From Marimonas arenosa (lineage in GTDB: Bacteria; Pseudomonadota; Alphaproteobacteria; Rhodobacterales; Rhodobacteraceae): a stretch of 64,000 bases of DNA. Position numbers and translations under genes: made by a program. Each line of letters starts with the position of its first letter. Positions within the stretch are counted from its first letter, which is position 1. The DNA lies in NCBI RefSeq assembly GCF_030848945.1, contig NZ_JANHAX010000001.1:1-64000 (forward strand), written 5' to 3'. Under the pieces are notes generated by a model, which ran no database searches, was not told the DNA's origin, and saw only the letters and a list, made by a program, of their open reading frames with translations. This document shows positions 16,811-25,993 of this stretch, one piece after another.

Positions 16811-17716
16811 ATGGAGACCCCGCCGCAGTCGAACCCCGTCAGGGGGGTGTTCTGGATGCTCGTCACCGGGGTGTTCTTCGTCGCCGTGACCGCGGTGGTG
16901 AAGGTTCTGGGCACGCGTATCCCCGCGCCCGAGGCGGCGTTTCTGCGCTACGCGCTGGGGCTTGTTTTCCTGATCCCGATGCTACGCCCGCTGATGAACG
17001 CGCGCCTGACCGCGCGGCAGCTCAAGCTGTTTTCGTTTCGCGGCGTGGCCCACACCGCCGGCGTGGCGCTGTGGTTTTTCGCCATGGCGCGCATCCCGAT
17101 CGCCGACGTCACCGCGATGAACTATCTCGCGCCGGTCTATGTGACCCTCGGTGCGGCGCTGTTTCTGGGCGAAACGCTGGCGCTCCGGCGCATCCTGGCC
17201 GTGGTGGCGGCCCTGATCGGTGCGCTGATCATCCTGCGCCCGGGCTTTCGCGACATCGGGGCGGGGCACCTCGGCATGCTGATCGCGGCGGTGTTCTTCG
17301 CCGCCTCCTATCTCACCGCCAAGCGCATGGCCGACGAAACCGGCGCGGCGGTGACCGTGGCGATGCTGTCGATCACCGTCACAATCGGGTTGGCGCCGCT
17401 GGCGCTGATGAACTGGGTCACGCCCACGCTGCACGAGCTAGGCCTGCTTTTCATCGTCGCCTTCCTGGCCACCACCGGGCATTACACCATGTCGGTTGCG
17501 CTCGCTGCGGCGCCGGTCACCGTGACCCAGCCAGTTGGCTTTCTGCAGCTGGTCTGGGCGGTGCTGCTGGGGGCGTTCGTCTTCGATGAAGGCATCGACA
17601 TCTGGGTCATCGTCGGCGGCGGCGTGATCATCGGCGCAATCAGCTTCATGACCTGGCGCGAGGCTGTGCTCAAGCGCCGGTTGCGCACGCCGGTGGCACC
17701 GGCCACCAAGCTCTAA
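16811..17716 (+). CDS. EamA/DMT-superfamily transporter
   Basis: A 301-residue inner-membrane protein with ten predicted helices arranged as two EamA repeats (about residues 10-140 and 150-285). The conserved helix pattern ADVTAMNYLAPVYVTLGAALFLGE closes the first repeat, and PVTVTQPVGFLQLVWAVLLGAFVFDE the second. The family exports metabolites, amino acids or drugs; the substrate is unknown. It converges on the choline transporter operon with 46 bases between. Confidence 0.9.
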   Translation: METPPQSNPVRGVFWMLVTGVFFVAVTAVVKVLGTRIPAPEAAFLRYALGLVFLIPMLRPLMNARLTARQLKLFSFRGVAHTAGVALWFFAMARIPIADVTAMNYLAPVYVTLGAALFLGETLALRRILAVVAALIGALIILRPGFRDIGAGHLGMLIAAVFFAASYLTAKRMADETGAAVTVAMLSITVTIGLAPLALMNWVTPTLHELGLLFIVAFLATTGHYTMSVALAAAPVTVTQPVGFLQLVWAVLLGAFVFDEGIDIWVIVGGGVIIGAISFMTWREAVLKRRLRTPVAPATKL

Positions 17717-17762
17717 CCGTCCCTGACCGGTCCTCGTACCTGCGCGTGGCGCGGCGTCCGCG

Positions 17763-18797
17763 TCAGGCCCGCGGATCCAGAAGTTTGGCCAGCACCCTGT
17801 CCTTGGTGACCTGCCCGATCAGTCGGCCGTCCTCGACCACGCCCACCGGCGCGCCGCTGTGGCCGACCTTGTCCATCACCGCGCGGATGTCGGTATCCGG
17901 ACCGACCGTCACTTTCGGCTCGCCGGCCACAGGCTCCATCACGTCGCGCGCGCACAGCACGCCGAGCGGGTTCATATGCGCCACGAAATCGGCGACATAG
18001 TCGTTGGCGGGGTTCGAGAAGATCTCCTGCGGTGTGCCGCATTGCACGATCCGGCCACCGTCCATGATGGCGATCCGGTTGCCGATCTTGAACGCCTCGT
18101 CGAGATCGTGGGACACGAAGATGATGGTGCGGTGCAGCCGCTCCTGCAATTCCAGCAACTCGTCCTGAAGCCGGGTGCGGATCAGCGGGTCAAGCGCCGA
18201 GAACGGCTCGTCCATCAACAGGATCGGCGCATCGGTGGCGAAGGCCCGCGCCAGACCAACCCGCTGCTGCATGCCGCCCGACAGATCGCCGACCTTGCGC
18301 TCGGCCCAGTCGGACAGCCCGACGATCTCGAGCTGTTCATCGACCTTGGCCCGCCGCTCGGCCGCGTTCATGCCCCCCAGCTCCAGCCCCAGTCCGACAT
18401 TTTCGCGCACCGTGCGCCAGGGCAGCAGGCCGAAGGCCTGGAACACCATCGCGATCTGGCTCAGCCGCATCTCGCGCAAGGTTTTTGCGTCGGCCTGGGT
18501 GATGTTGACCATCTCGTCGCCGCGCTTGACCTGCACGCTGCCGCGTACCACCGGGTTGAGCCCGTTGACCGCCCGCAACAGCGTCGACTTGCCCGAGCCC
18601 GAAAGCCCCATCAGCACCAGGATCTCGCCGGCCTCGACTTCGAGCGAACAGTCATGAACCCCGAGAACCTGACCGGTCTGTTCCTGGATCTCCGGCCGTT
18701 CCAGCCCCTGGTCCATCATCGGCAACGCCTTCTCGGGATGTTCGCCGAACACGATCGAAACCTTGTCGAATATCACCGTACTGTTTCTGGAGGTCAT
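17763..18797 (-). CDS. choV: Choline/glycine betaine ABC transporter, ATP-binding subunit
   Basis: A 344-residue ATPase of the quaternary-amine uptake family. Walker A is GLSGSGKST, the signature is LSGGMQQR and Walker B is ILLMDEPF. The C-terminal part (about 275-344) resembles a CBS-domain region (VTVGPDTDIRAVMDKVGHSG), used in the ProV/OpuA group for ionic sensing. The start ATG at 18797 overlaps the permease stop by 4 bases. With choW and choX it forms a choline importer beside the betI-betC-betA genes. Confidence 0.93.
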   Translation of the reverse strand: MTSRNSTVIFDKVSIVFGEHPEKALPMMDQGLERPEIQEQTGQVLGVHDCSLEVEAGEILVLMGLSGSGKSTLLRAVNGLNPVVRGSVQVKRGDEMVNITQADAKTLREMRLSQIAMVFQAFGLLPWRTVRENVGLGLELGGMNAAERRAKVDEQLEIVGLSDWAERKVGDLSGGMQQRVGLARAFATDAPILLMDEPFSALDPLIRTRLQDELLELQERLHRTIIFVSHDLDEAFKIGNRIAIMDGGRIVQCGTPQEIFSNPANDYVADFVAHMNPLGVLCARDVMEPVAGEPKVTVGPDTDIRAVMDKVGHSGAPVGVVEDGRLIGQVTKDRVLAKLLDPRA

Positions 18798-19627
18798 TTG
18801 CGGTCGATCCTCAGCATCCGGTCGAGCATAATCGCCACCACGACGATGATGAACCCGCTTTCGAACCCCAGCGCGGTGTTGACCTGGTTGAGCGCGCGCA
18901 CCACCGGCACGCCCAGCCCGTCGGCGCCGACCAGCGCGGCGATCACCACCATGCTGAGCGATAGCATGATCGTCTGGTTCAGGCCGGTCATGATCTGGGG
19001 CAGGGCGAAGGGCAGCTCGACCTTCCACAGCACCTGTTGCTTGGTCGCACCAAAGGCCTGCGCCGCTTCCAGAAGCGGCTGCGGCGTCGAGGTAATGCCA
19101 AGATGGGTCAGGCGAATGGGCGCAGGCAGCACGAAGATCACCGTCGCGATCAGTCCCGGCACCATGCCGATGCCGAAAAACACGATCGCCGGGATCAGGT
19201 AAACGAAGGTCGGCAGGGTCTGCATCAAATCGAGCACCGGCCGCATCGCCGCGTAAAGACGCGGCCGGTGCGCCGCGGCGATACCGATCGGCACGCCCAC
19301 CGCCATGCAGACCACGCAGGAACTCAGCACCAGCGTCAGGCTCTCGGTGGTTTCCTCCCAATAGCCCTGGTTGAGGATGAAGAGGAACCCCAGCGCCACC
19401 AGCAGCGGGGTTTTCCAGCCGCGTTGCAGCACCCAGGTCAGCGCGACAAACGCCATCACGACCAGTAACTCGGGCGGTGTTTGCAGCACCCAAAGGATCG
19501 CCTCGATCAACAGCTCCATGACCCAGCTCAGCCAATCGAAAAACGGCTCGCCGGTTTCCTGCAGCCAGTCAAAGAACCGCTTGGCGTATTTGCCCACAGG
19601 AATCTTTTCCTCGGTCAGCCAGTCCAT
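18794..19627 (-). CDS. choW: Choline/glycine betaine ABC transporter, permease subunit
   Basis: A 277-residue integral membrane subunit of the ProW/ChoW type with about six helices. The binding-protein-dependent loop EAAQAFGATKQQVLWKVELP carries the conserved EAA...G motif that contacts the ATPase. The N-terminus (about 1-45) is a long cytoplasmic or amphipathic segment, as in ProW. It overlaps choV by 4 bases and is 9 bases downstream of a small exported protein of unknown function. Confidence 0.93.
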   Translation of the reverse strand: MDWLTEEKIPVGKYAKRFFDWLQETGEPFFDWLSWVMELLIEAILWVLQTPPELLVVMAFVALTWVLQRGWKTPLLVALGFLFILNQGYWEETTESLTLVLSSCVVCMAVGVPIGIAAAHRPRLYAAMRPVLDLMQTLPTFVYLIPAIVFFGIGMVPGLIATVIFVLPAPIRLTHLGITSTPQPLLEAAQAFGATKQQVLWKVELPFALPQIMTGLNQTIMLSLSMVVIAALVGADGLGVPVVRALNQVNTALGFESGFIIVVVAIMLDRMLRIDRK

Positions 19628-19636
19628 GTCATTCCC

Positions 19637-20251
19637 CTAGCGTTCGACATCCGATTTGGTTCCGATCCAGGTGTAGGCGAAGACCGGCACTGCTCCGTCG
19701 GCCCCGATCTCCCGCGCGGCGAGCACCAAGCCCAGCGCCGGGGCATAATCGAGTTCGAAACGCTCGGCCTTGCCGCCCGGCGTGATGCGCTCATAGCGCA
19801 GGTGCCAGCTGTCATAGCGGCACTCGGCCAGCGTATAGCTCTGTCGTCCGAGAAAGGCGACACGCAGCGCGATCTGCTCGCGCCCGCCGGAACTGTCCAG
19901 AACTTCGCCGGTCAGGGTGACCTCGCCCAGCTCGTCCAACCGGTCGAGCGCCGAAACATCGCCCCGGTAAACCGTCCGCAAGCCGCGGTCGCCCACCCGC
20001 TCGGACCTGCTCGCCAGACCGTGGGCATACCAGGCGACGCTGTTGCGGCTGCGCCCGTCGCGGTGTTCGTGGCGGACTTCCATCAGCCCCTGCGCGGTGC
20101 GCTCGAAATCGGCCCTCCGGAAGGCCGTGCCGTTCTGCACAAGGACCACGCCCCGGTCGAGATCGGCGGCGGACGGGCAGGAGGCCGAGGCCGTGGCGGG
20201 CATCAGCAGGGGCAGCAGAACGAGAAACCGGCGCATGACGGGGCGTGACAT
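19637..20251 (-). CDS. Exported protein of unknown function inside the choline transporter operon
   Basis: A protein of 204 residues, or 199 if the second ATG at 20236 is used. Both starts lead into a signal peptide (MRRFLVLLPLLMPATASA), so it is periplasmic. The mature part begins near a cysteine (CPSAADLDRG), contains a second cysteine (LAECRYDSW) and looks beta-rich. I do not recognise the family. It lies between choX and choW on the same strand, 9 bases from choW, which suggests a role connected with choline transport, but this is inferred from position only. Confidence 0.7.
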   Translation of the reverse strand: MSRPVMRRFLVLLPLLMPATASASCPSAADLDRGVVLVQNGTAFRRADFERTAQGLMEVRHEHRDGRSRNSVAWYAHGLASRSERVGDRGLRTVYRGDVSALDRLDELGEVTLTGEVLDSSGGREQIALRVAFLGRQSYTLAECRYDSWHLRYERITPGGKAERFELDYAPALGLVLAAREIGADGAVPVFAYTWIGTKSDVER

Positions 20252-20306
20252 GGACAGCGGCGGGCGCTGGCTTCGCAAAAAGCCGCGTCCGCCGCCGATG
20301 GTGCGC

Positions 20307-21248
20307 TCAGAGGCCGAGCTTGGCCTTGACCGCGGCCACGGCGTCGCCGCCATCCATCGTGGTCACGCCGTCAAGCCAGGCCATGAAGGCATCCGGGTTG
20401 GCCTTGAGCCAGGCAGCGGCAGCATCCTGCGGGTCTTCGCCATCGTTCAGGATCGCACCCATGATCTGGTTTTCCATGGCCAGCGTGAACTTGAGGTTGG
20501 CCAGCAGGGCGCCGACATTCTTGCACTCGTCGACATAGCCGGCGCGGGTATTGGTATAGACCGTGGCCCCGCCCAGGTTCGGCCCGAAATAGTCGTCGCC
20601 GCCGGTCAGGTAGCCCATCTCGAAATTGGCATTCATCGGGTGCGGCTCCCAGCCTAGGAAGACGATCGGTTCATCCTTGCGCGTGGCGCGGTCCACCTGC
20701 GCCAGCATTCCCTGTTCCGAACTTTCGGCCACCTCAAAGTCCTTGAGCCCGAACGCATCGCTGTCGATCATGTCCTGGATCAGGCGGTTGCCGTCGTTGC
20801 CCGGCTCGATCCCGTAGATCTTGCCGCCCAGGGCATCGTTGTGCTTGGCGATATCGGCGAAATCCTTGATGCCAAGGTCCATCGCTACCTTGTTGACCGC
20901 CAGGGTGTATTTCGCGCCCTCGAGGTTCTCGCGCACCGTGTCCACCGTGCCGGCCTCGCGGTGCGGTGCGATATCGCCTTCCATCGTCGGCATCCAGTTG
21001 CCCAGGAACACGTCGACGTCACCTTCGGCCATCGCGGCATAGGTCACCGGCACGCTCAGTACTTTTATGTCGGTCTCGTATCCCAGTGCCTCCAGCACCA
21101 GCGTTGTGGCCGCGGTGGTGGCGGTGATGTCGGTCCAGCCGACGTCCGAGAAGGTGACCTTGCCGCAGGCCGCATGGCTGCCGGCAAAGGCAGGGCCGGC
21201 CGTCAGCGCGGCCAGCGCCAGGGCGGAGAAGGTGGTCTTGAGGGTCAT
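20307..21248 (-). CDS. choX: Choline ABC transporter, substrate-binding protein
   Basis: A 313-residue periplasmic binding protein for choline (and possibly betaine). Residues 1-22 are a signal peptide ending at AFA. The mature start AACGKVTFSDVGWTDITATT and the motif LGYETDIKVLSVPVTYAAMAEGDVDVFLGNWMP match the ChoX/ProX group. Conserved tryptophans and tyrosines would form the aromatic cage for the trimethylammonium head. It is the first gene of the choX-orf-choW-choV operon, divergent from betI with a putative operator in the 81-base gap. Confidence 0.93.
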   Translation of the reverse strand: MTLKTTFSALALAALTAGPAFAGSHAACGKVTFSDVGWTDITATTAATTLVLEALGYETDIKVLSVPVTYAAMAEGDVDVFLGNWMPTMEGDIAPHREAGTVDTVRENLEGAKYTLAVNKVAMDLGIKDFADIAKHNDALGGKIYGIEPGNDGNRLIQDMIDSDAFGLKDFEVAESSEQGMLAQVDRATRKDEPIVFLGWEPHPMNANFEMGYLTGGDDYFGPNLGGATVYTNTRAGYVDECKNVGALLANLKFTLAMENQIMGAILNDGEDPQDAAAAWLKANPDAFMAWLDGVTTMDGGDAVAAVKAKLGL

Positions 21249-21272
21249 GGATCAGTCTCCCTGTTTTTCTTG

Positions 21273-21286
21273 ATTGACGAGTCAAT
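21273..21286. promoter_or_regulatory. Putative BetI operator between choX and betI
   Basis: ATTGAC-GA-GTCAAT is an inverted repeat with perfect 6-base arms, centred in the 81 bases between the divergent choX (21248) and betI (21330). A single site here could control both directions. Assignment to BetI rests on position and symmetry. Confidence 0.55.
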
Positions 21287-21329
21287 AAAAAGCCAACAAG
21301 CTTCCGGCAACTCTTTTCAGGAGTGTGCG

Positions 21330-21914
21330 ATGCCCAAGCTTGGGATGGAGCCTATCCGACGCGAGGCTCTGGTGAAAGCCACGATTGCCGAGATCGGCCA
21401 ACATGGCACGCTTGACGTGACCGTGAGCCAGATCGCGCGCCGGGCGGGGATGTCCTCGGCGCTGGCGCATCACTATTTCGGCGGCAAGGAACAGATCTTC
21501 GTCGCGGCGATGCGCTACACGATGGGGGTCTATGCTGCCGAGGTGCGCGGCGCGCTGGCGATGGCCGAAGGCCCGGCGGCGCGGGTCGAAGCCATCGTGC
21601 GGGCGTCCTTCTCGGAACGGAACTTCCGCGGCGACACGGTCGCCGCGTGGATGAATTTCTATGTTCTCGCTCAGACCTCGGACCAAGCGCGGCGTCTGCT
21701 CAACGTCTATCACCGCCGCCTGCGCGCCAACCTTCGCCACGGCCTGCGCCCGCTGATGGGCGCGCGCGCCTTCGATGTCTCCGAACGGGTCGCGGCGCTG
21801 ATCGATGGCGTCTACCTGCGCCAGTCGCTCGGGCACGGCACGCCGGACCGCGCCTCGGCGGTGGCGCATGTCATGGGCGCGGTGCACTGCGCGCTTGAAG
21901 GAGCAAAGCCATGA
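21330..21914 (+). CDS. betI: TetR-family choline-responsive repressor BetI
   Basis: A 194-residue TetR-type regulator, the usual size of BetI. The N-terminal helix-turn-helix (about residues 25-50) reads TVSQIARRAGMSSALAHHYFGGKEQIF, very near the BetI consensus. BetI represses bet and often choline transport genes and is released by choline. The ATG at 21330 has an AGGAG site. Its last bases overlap betC by 4 (ATGA). It is divergent from choX, with an inverted repeat between. Confidence 0.93.
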   Translation: MPKLGMEPIRREALVKATIAEIGQHGTLDVTVSQIARRAGMSSALAHHYFGGKEQIFVAAMRYTMGVYAAEVRGALAMAEGPAARVEAIVRASFSERNFRGDTVAAWMNFYVLAQTSDQARRLLNVYHRRLRANLRHGLRPLMGARAFDVSERVAALIDGVYLRQSLGHGTPDRASAVAHVMGAVHCALEGAKP

Positions 21915-23419
21915 CCAGACCCAACATCCTTGTCCTCATGGTCGACCAGCTCAACGGCACGCTCTTCCCGGATGGCCCCGCCGACTGGTTGCACGTGCCC
22001 AACCTGCGCGCCCTGGCCGAACGCTCGACCCGCTTCGTGAACGCCTATACCGCGAGCCCTCTCTGCGCCCCGGGCCGTGCCGCCTTCATGTCGGGCCAAC
22101 TGCCCAGCCAGACCGGCGTCTACGACAACGCCGCCGAGTTCGCCTCACAGATCCCGACCTATGCCCACCACCTGCGCCGCGCCGGTTACCAGACCACGCT
22201 CAGCGGCAAGATGCATTTCGTCGGCCCGGACCAGCTGCATGGCTTCGAGGAACGCCTGACCACCGATGTCTACCCGCCCGATTTCGGCTGGACGCCCGAC
22301 TACCGCAAACCCGGCGCGCGCATCGATTGGTGGTATCATAACCTCGGCTCCGTCACTGGCGCGGGCGTGGCCGAGATCACCAACCAGCTCGAATACGACG
22401 ACGAGGTCGCCTTTCACGCGGTGCAGAAGGTCTATGACCTCGCCCGTGGCCACGATTCCAGGCCATGGATGCTCACCGTCAGCTTCACGCACCCGCACGA
22501 CCCCTATGTCGCGCGACGTAAGTATTGGGATTTGTATCGCGATTGCGAATACTTGTCTCCCGCCGTTAAACCCATCCCCTACGCGGATCAGGACCCGCAT
22601 GCGCAGCGAATCTTCGACGCCAACGACTGGCGCAGCTATGAGCTGACCGACGAGATGGTCGCCCGCGCCCGTCGCGCGTATTTCGCCAACATCTCCTATC
22701 TCGACGACAAGATCGGCGAGATTTTCCTGGCACTCGAGGCCACGCGGCAGGAGGCGATCGTCGTCTTCGTCTCGGACCACGGCGACATGCTGGGCGAGCG
22801 CGGGCTGTGGTACAAGATGTGCTTCTACGAGGGTTCGGCCCGGGTTCCGCTGATGATTTCCGCTCCTGAAATGAACCCCGGGCATGTCTCGGACCCGGTC
22901 TCGACCATCGATGTCTGCCCGACGCTGTGTGAACTGGCGGGGGTGAGCATGGACGAGGTGATGCCCTGGACCACCGGCGAAAGCCTCGTCGGTCTGGGAC
23001 AGGGCCGGATGCGGCGCTGCCCGGTGGCAATGGAATACGCCGCCGAGGCCAGCAATTCGCCACTTGTCGCGCTGCGCTGGGGGGACTGGAAGTACACCAA
23101 TTGCGCGCTCGACCCCGAGCAGCTTTTCGACCTGAAGAACGACCCTCACGAGCTTGAAAACCTGGCGGAAAACCCTTCCTATGCCGCGACGCTGGAAAAG
23201 TTCCGCCTCGAGGCCGCCGCCCGCTGGGACCTGGAGCAGTTCGACGCCGACGTGCGCCAAAGCCAGGCCCGGCGCTGGGTGGTCTACGAAGCGCTGCGCA
23301 ATGGCGACTATTTCCCCTGGGACTACCAGCCGCTGAAAAAGGCCTCCGAGCGCTACATGCGCAACCACATGGACCTCAACGTGCTGGAGGAAAACCAGCG
23401 CTTTCCGCGGGGGGAGTGA
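21911..23419 (+). CDS. betC: Choline-sulfatase
   Basis: A 502-residue type I sulfatase that cleaves choline-O-sulfate to choline and sulfate. The formylglycine site is CAPGR (C52), fitting the C-x-P-x-R motif that is oxidised by a maturase. Metal-binding residues are in MVDQLNGT near the N-terminus and VSDHGDMLGERGLW in the middle. The ending (RYMRNHMDLNVLEENQRFPRG) is typical of BetC. No signal peptide is present, so it acts in the cytoplasm on imported substrate. It is translationally coupled to betI. Confidence 0.95.
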   Translation: MTRPNILVLMVDQLNGTLFPDGPADWLHVPNLRALAERSTRFVNAYTASPLCAPGRAAFMSGQLPSQTGVYDNAAEFASQIPTYAHHLRRAGYQTTLSGKMHFVGPDQLHGFEERLTTDVYPPDFGWTPDYRKPGARIDWWYHNLGSVTGAGVAEITNQLEYDDEVAFHAVQKVYDLARGHDSRPWMLTVSFTHPHDPYVARRKYWDLYRDCEYLSPAVKPIPYADQDPHAQRIFDANDWRSYELTDEMVARARRAYFANISYLDDKIGEIFLALEATRQEAIVVFVSDHGDMLGERGLWYKMCFYEGSARVPLMISAPEMNPGHVSDPVSTIDVCPTLCELAGVSMDEVMPWTTGESLVGLGQGRMRRCPVAMEYAAEASNSPLVALRWGDWKYTNCALDPEQLFDLKNDPHELENLAENPSYAATLEKFRLEAAARWDLEQFDADVRQSQARRWVVYEALRNGDYFPWDYQPLKKASERYMRNHMDLNVLEENQRFPRGE

Positions 23420-23518
23420 GGGGCGGATGACGATGCGCCGCCCCCTCGACCCGCCGCCCGCCCGCCCACCCCGGCGCGCCTCGGGGGCGCCGCGCCTGTG
23501 CCTTTGCGGAGATCGCCG

Positions 23519-24160
23519 ATGCTGACCGTCTATGGCCGCGCCACCTCCTCGAACGTGCAGGCGCTCCTCTGGGGGATGGAGGAGATGGGCCTGGTCTATG
23601 AGCGCGTCGACTATGGCGAGGTGCATGGCGGGCTCGACACGCCCGAATTTGCCGCGATGAACCCGCATCGCCGCATTCCGGTTCTGAAGGTGGGCGACAC
23701 TGCGCTTTTCGAAACCGGCGCGATCCTGCGGTACCTCGCCACCCGCCACGCCCCCGACAGCTTCTGGCCCGCAGATCCGCTGGCGCGGGCGCAGGTCGAC
23801 ATGTGGGCGGAATGGGCGAAATACGAGGTCGCCGCGCGCTTCACCGGCCCCGTGTTCTGGCGCAACACCCGCACCGCGCCGGAACGGCGCGATCCCGCTC
23901 TCATCGCCCGCAACCTCGCCCGGTTCGAGGATGCGCTGGCCCGGGCCGAGCCGCGCGTCACCTCCCATCCCTACCTCTGCGGTGAGGCGCTGACGCTGGC
24001 CGATATCCAGCTCGGCCATGTGCTTTACCGCTATTTCGACACCGATCTCGCCCGCCGCGCCCTGCCTGGCCTCGGTGCCTATTACGCCCGGCTCACCACC
24101 CGCCCGGCCTATCGCGCCACGGTCATGGTCTCCTATGACGTCCTGAGGAACACGTTCTGA
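23519..24160 (+). CDS. Glutathione S-transferase family protein
   Basis: A 213-residue GST: an N-terminal thioredoxin-fold domain (1-78) with TSSNVQAL near the catalytic position and the glutathione-binding ETGAILRYLA, then an all-helical C-terminal domain. No particular class can be assigned. It lies between betC and betA on the same strand, where other Rhodobacterales usually carry betB, so a link to choline metabolism is possible but unproven. I chose the ATG at 23519, with GGAG upstream, rather than a GTG seven codons earlier. A GC-rich imperfect hairpin precedes the gene. Confidence 0.85.
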   Translation: MLTVYGRATSSNVQALLWGMEEMGLVYERVDYGEVHGGLDTPEFAAMNPHRRIPVLKVGDTALFETGAILRYLATRHAPDSFWPADPLARAQVDMWAEWAKYEVAARFTGPVFWRNTRTAPERRDPALIARNLARFEDALARAEPRVTSHPYLCGEALTLADIQLGHVLYRYFDTDLARRALPGLGAYYARLTTRPAYRATVMVSYDVLRNTF

Positions 24161-24238
24161 TGCATCTGCCCACGCCTCTGCTCTTTCTTGGCAAAAATAC
24201 TCACGGCATGCCCGTGGCCACGCGCGCCGGGGCCTGAC

Positions 24239-25897
24239 GTGCAGGCCGATTACGTCATCGTCGGCGCCGGCAGCGCGGGCTGCGCCATGGCCTACAGGCT
24301 GGCCGAGGCCGGACGCAGCGTCATCGTCATCGAGCACGGCGGCTCTGACGCAGGCCCGTTCATCCAGATGCCGGCGGCGCTCAGCTACCCGATGAACATG
24401 TCGATGTATGACTGGGGCTACCGGACCGAGCCCGAGCCGCAGTTGAACAACCGCCGCCTGGTCGCGCCGCGCGGCAAGGTGCTGGGCGGCTCGTCGTCGA
24501 TCAACGGCATGGTCTATGTCCGCGGCCATGCCCGCGACTTCGATCATTGGGCCGCGCAGGGCGCGCAGGGCTGGGCCTTTGCCGACGTGTTGCCCTATTT
24601 CAAGCGCATGGAGACATGGCACGATGGCGGCCATGGCGGCGACGCGTCCTGGCGCGGCGGCGACGGCCCGCTACATGTCACCCGGGGTCCACGCCGCAAC
24701 CCGCTTTATCACGCCTTCGTCGAAGCCGGTCGCCAGGCCGGATACGAGGTCACCGACGACTATAACGGCCAGAAGCAGGAAGGCTTCGGCCCGTTCGAGC
24801 AGACGGTGTGGCGCGGCCGGCGCTGGTCGGCCGCCAATGCCTATCTCAGACCGGCGCTGAAAACCGGACGCGTGCGCATCCTGCGCGGTCTGGCCAGCCG
24901 CATCGTGATCGAAAGTCACCGTGCCACCGGGGTCGAAGTTCTGCGCGGCAGCCGGCCGATGATCGTGCAGGCGGGTGCCGAGGTCATCGTCGCCGCGTCG
25001 GCCTTCAACTCCCCGAAATTGCTCATGCTTTCCGGAATCGGGCCGGCCGCGCACTTGGCCGACCATGGTATCGCGGTAATCGCTGATCGCCCCGGCGTCG
25101 GCCGGAACCTGCAGGACCATCTCGAAGTCTATTTCCAGATGGCGGCGTCCCAGCCGATCACACTATACCGGCACTGGAACATCATTTCCAAGGCGGTGAT
25201 CGGCGCGCAATGGCTGGTCACCGGCAAAGGCCTCGGCGCCTCGAACAATTTCGAATCCTGCGGCTTCATCCGCTCGCGCGCCGGCGTCGAATACCCGGAT
25301 ATCCAGTTCCACTTCCTGCCCTTCGCTGTGCGCTATGATGGCAGGGCCGCGGCCGAGGGCCACGGTTTCCAGGCCCATGTCGGACCGATGCGCTCGCCGT
25401 CGCGCGGCACGGTCACGTTGCGCTCGCCTGACCCGCGCGCGGCGCCGCGTATCTTCTTCAACTACATGAGCACCGATCAGGACTGGCAGGATTTCCGCCG
25501 CTGTCTGCGCCTCACGCGCGAGATCTTCACCAAGGAGGCGTTCCAGCCTTTCGTCAAACACGAAATCCAACCCGGGGCCGACAAGGTGACGGATGACCAG
25601 CTCGACGATTTCATCCGCGAGCACGCCGAGTCGGCCTATCACCCCTGCGGCACCTGCAAGATGGGCGCGGCCGACGATCCGATGGCGGTGGTCGACCCGC
25701 AGGCCCGCGTCATCGGCGTTGACGGGTTGCGCCTGGCCGACAGCTCGATCTTCCCGCGCATCACCAACGGCAATCTCAACGCGCCCTCGATCATGGTCGG
25801 TGAAAAGGCGGCCGACCACATCCTGGGCCGCAGTCCGCTGCCTGCCGCCAATGACGAACCGTGGATTCACCCCGACTGGCGAAGCGCGCAGCGCTGA
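24239..25897 (+). CDS. betA: Choline dehydrogenase (GMC oxidoreductase)
   Basis: A 552-residue FAD enzyme that oxidises choline to betaine aldehyde, and often the aldehyde further to glycine betaine. The FAD motif GAGSAG is at residues 8-13. Also seen are [26 protein letters not shown] and the C-terminal HPCGTCKMG with the catalytic His region and [17 protein letters not shown]. The start is GTG at 24239, the first codon that gives the standard BetA N-terminus; a TTG seventeen codons upstream would add residues read from a repeat fragment. Confidence 0.92.
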   Translation: MQADYVIVGAGSAGCAMAYRLAEAGRSVIVIEHGGSDAGPFIQMPAALSYPMNMSMYDWGYRTEPEPQLNNRRLVAPRGKVLGGSSSINGMVYVRGHARDFDHWAAQGAQGWAFADVLPYFKRMETWHDGGHGGDASWRGGDGPLHVTRGPRRNPLYHAFVEAGRQAGYEVTDDYNGQKQEGFGPFEQTVWRGRRWSAANAYLRPALKTGRVRILRGLASRIVIESHRATGVEVLRGSRPMIVQAGAEVIVAASAFNSPKLLMLSGIGPAAHLADHGIAVIADRPGVGRNLQDHLEVYFQMAASQPITLYRHWNIISKAVIGAQWLVTGKGLGASNNFESCGFIRSRAGVEYPDIQFHFLPFAVRYDGRAAAEGHGFQAHVGPMRSPSRGTVTLRSPDPRAAPRIFFNYMSTDQDWQDFRRCLRLTREIFTKEAFQPFVKHEIQPGADKVTDDQLDDFIREHAESAYHPCGTCKMGAADDPMAVVDPQARVIGVDGLRLADSSIFPRITNGNLNAPSIMVGEKAADHILGRSPLPAANDEPWIHPDWRSAQR

Positions 25898-25993
25898 CGT
25901 CCGGTCCGGTCCGGTGCGCCTCGTCACGACGCCACGAAACATTTGCCGCCACCCCGGCACACTCCTACGCTGTGGCAAAACGGAAGGCAGCAC

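Noticed and set aside
22145..24634. An 829-codon minus-strand open frame opposite betC, the GST and betA
   Set aside because: It is antisense to three recognised genes, has a His/Arg/Gly-rich composition with no domains, and is the usual by-product of G/C-ending codons on the other strand.
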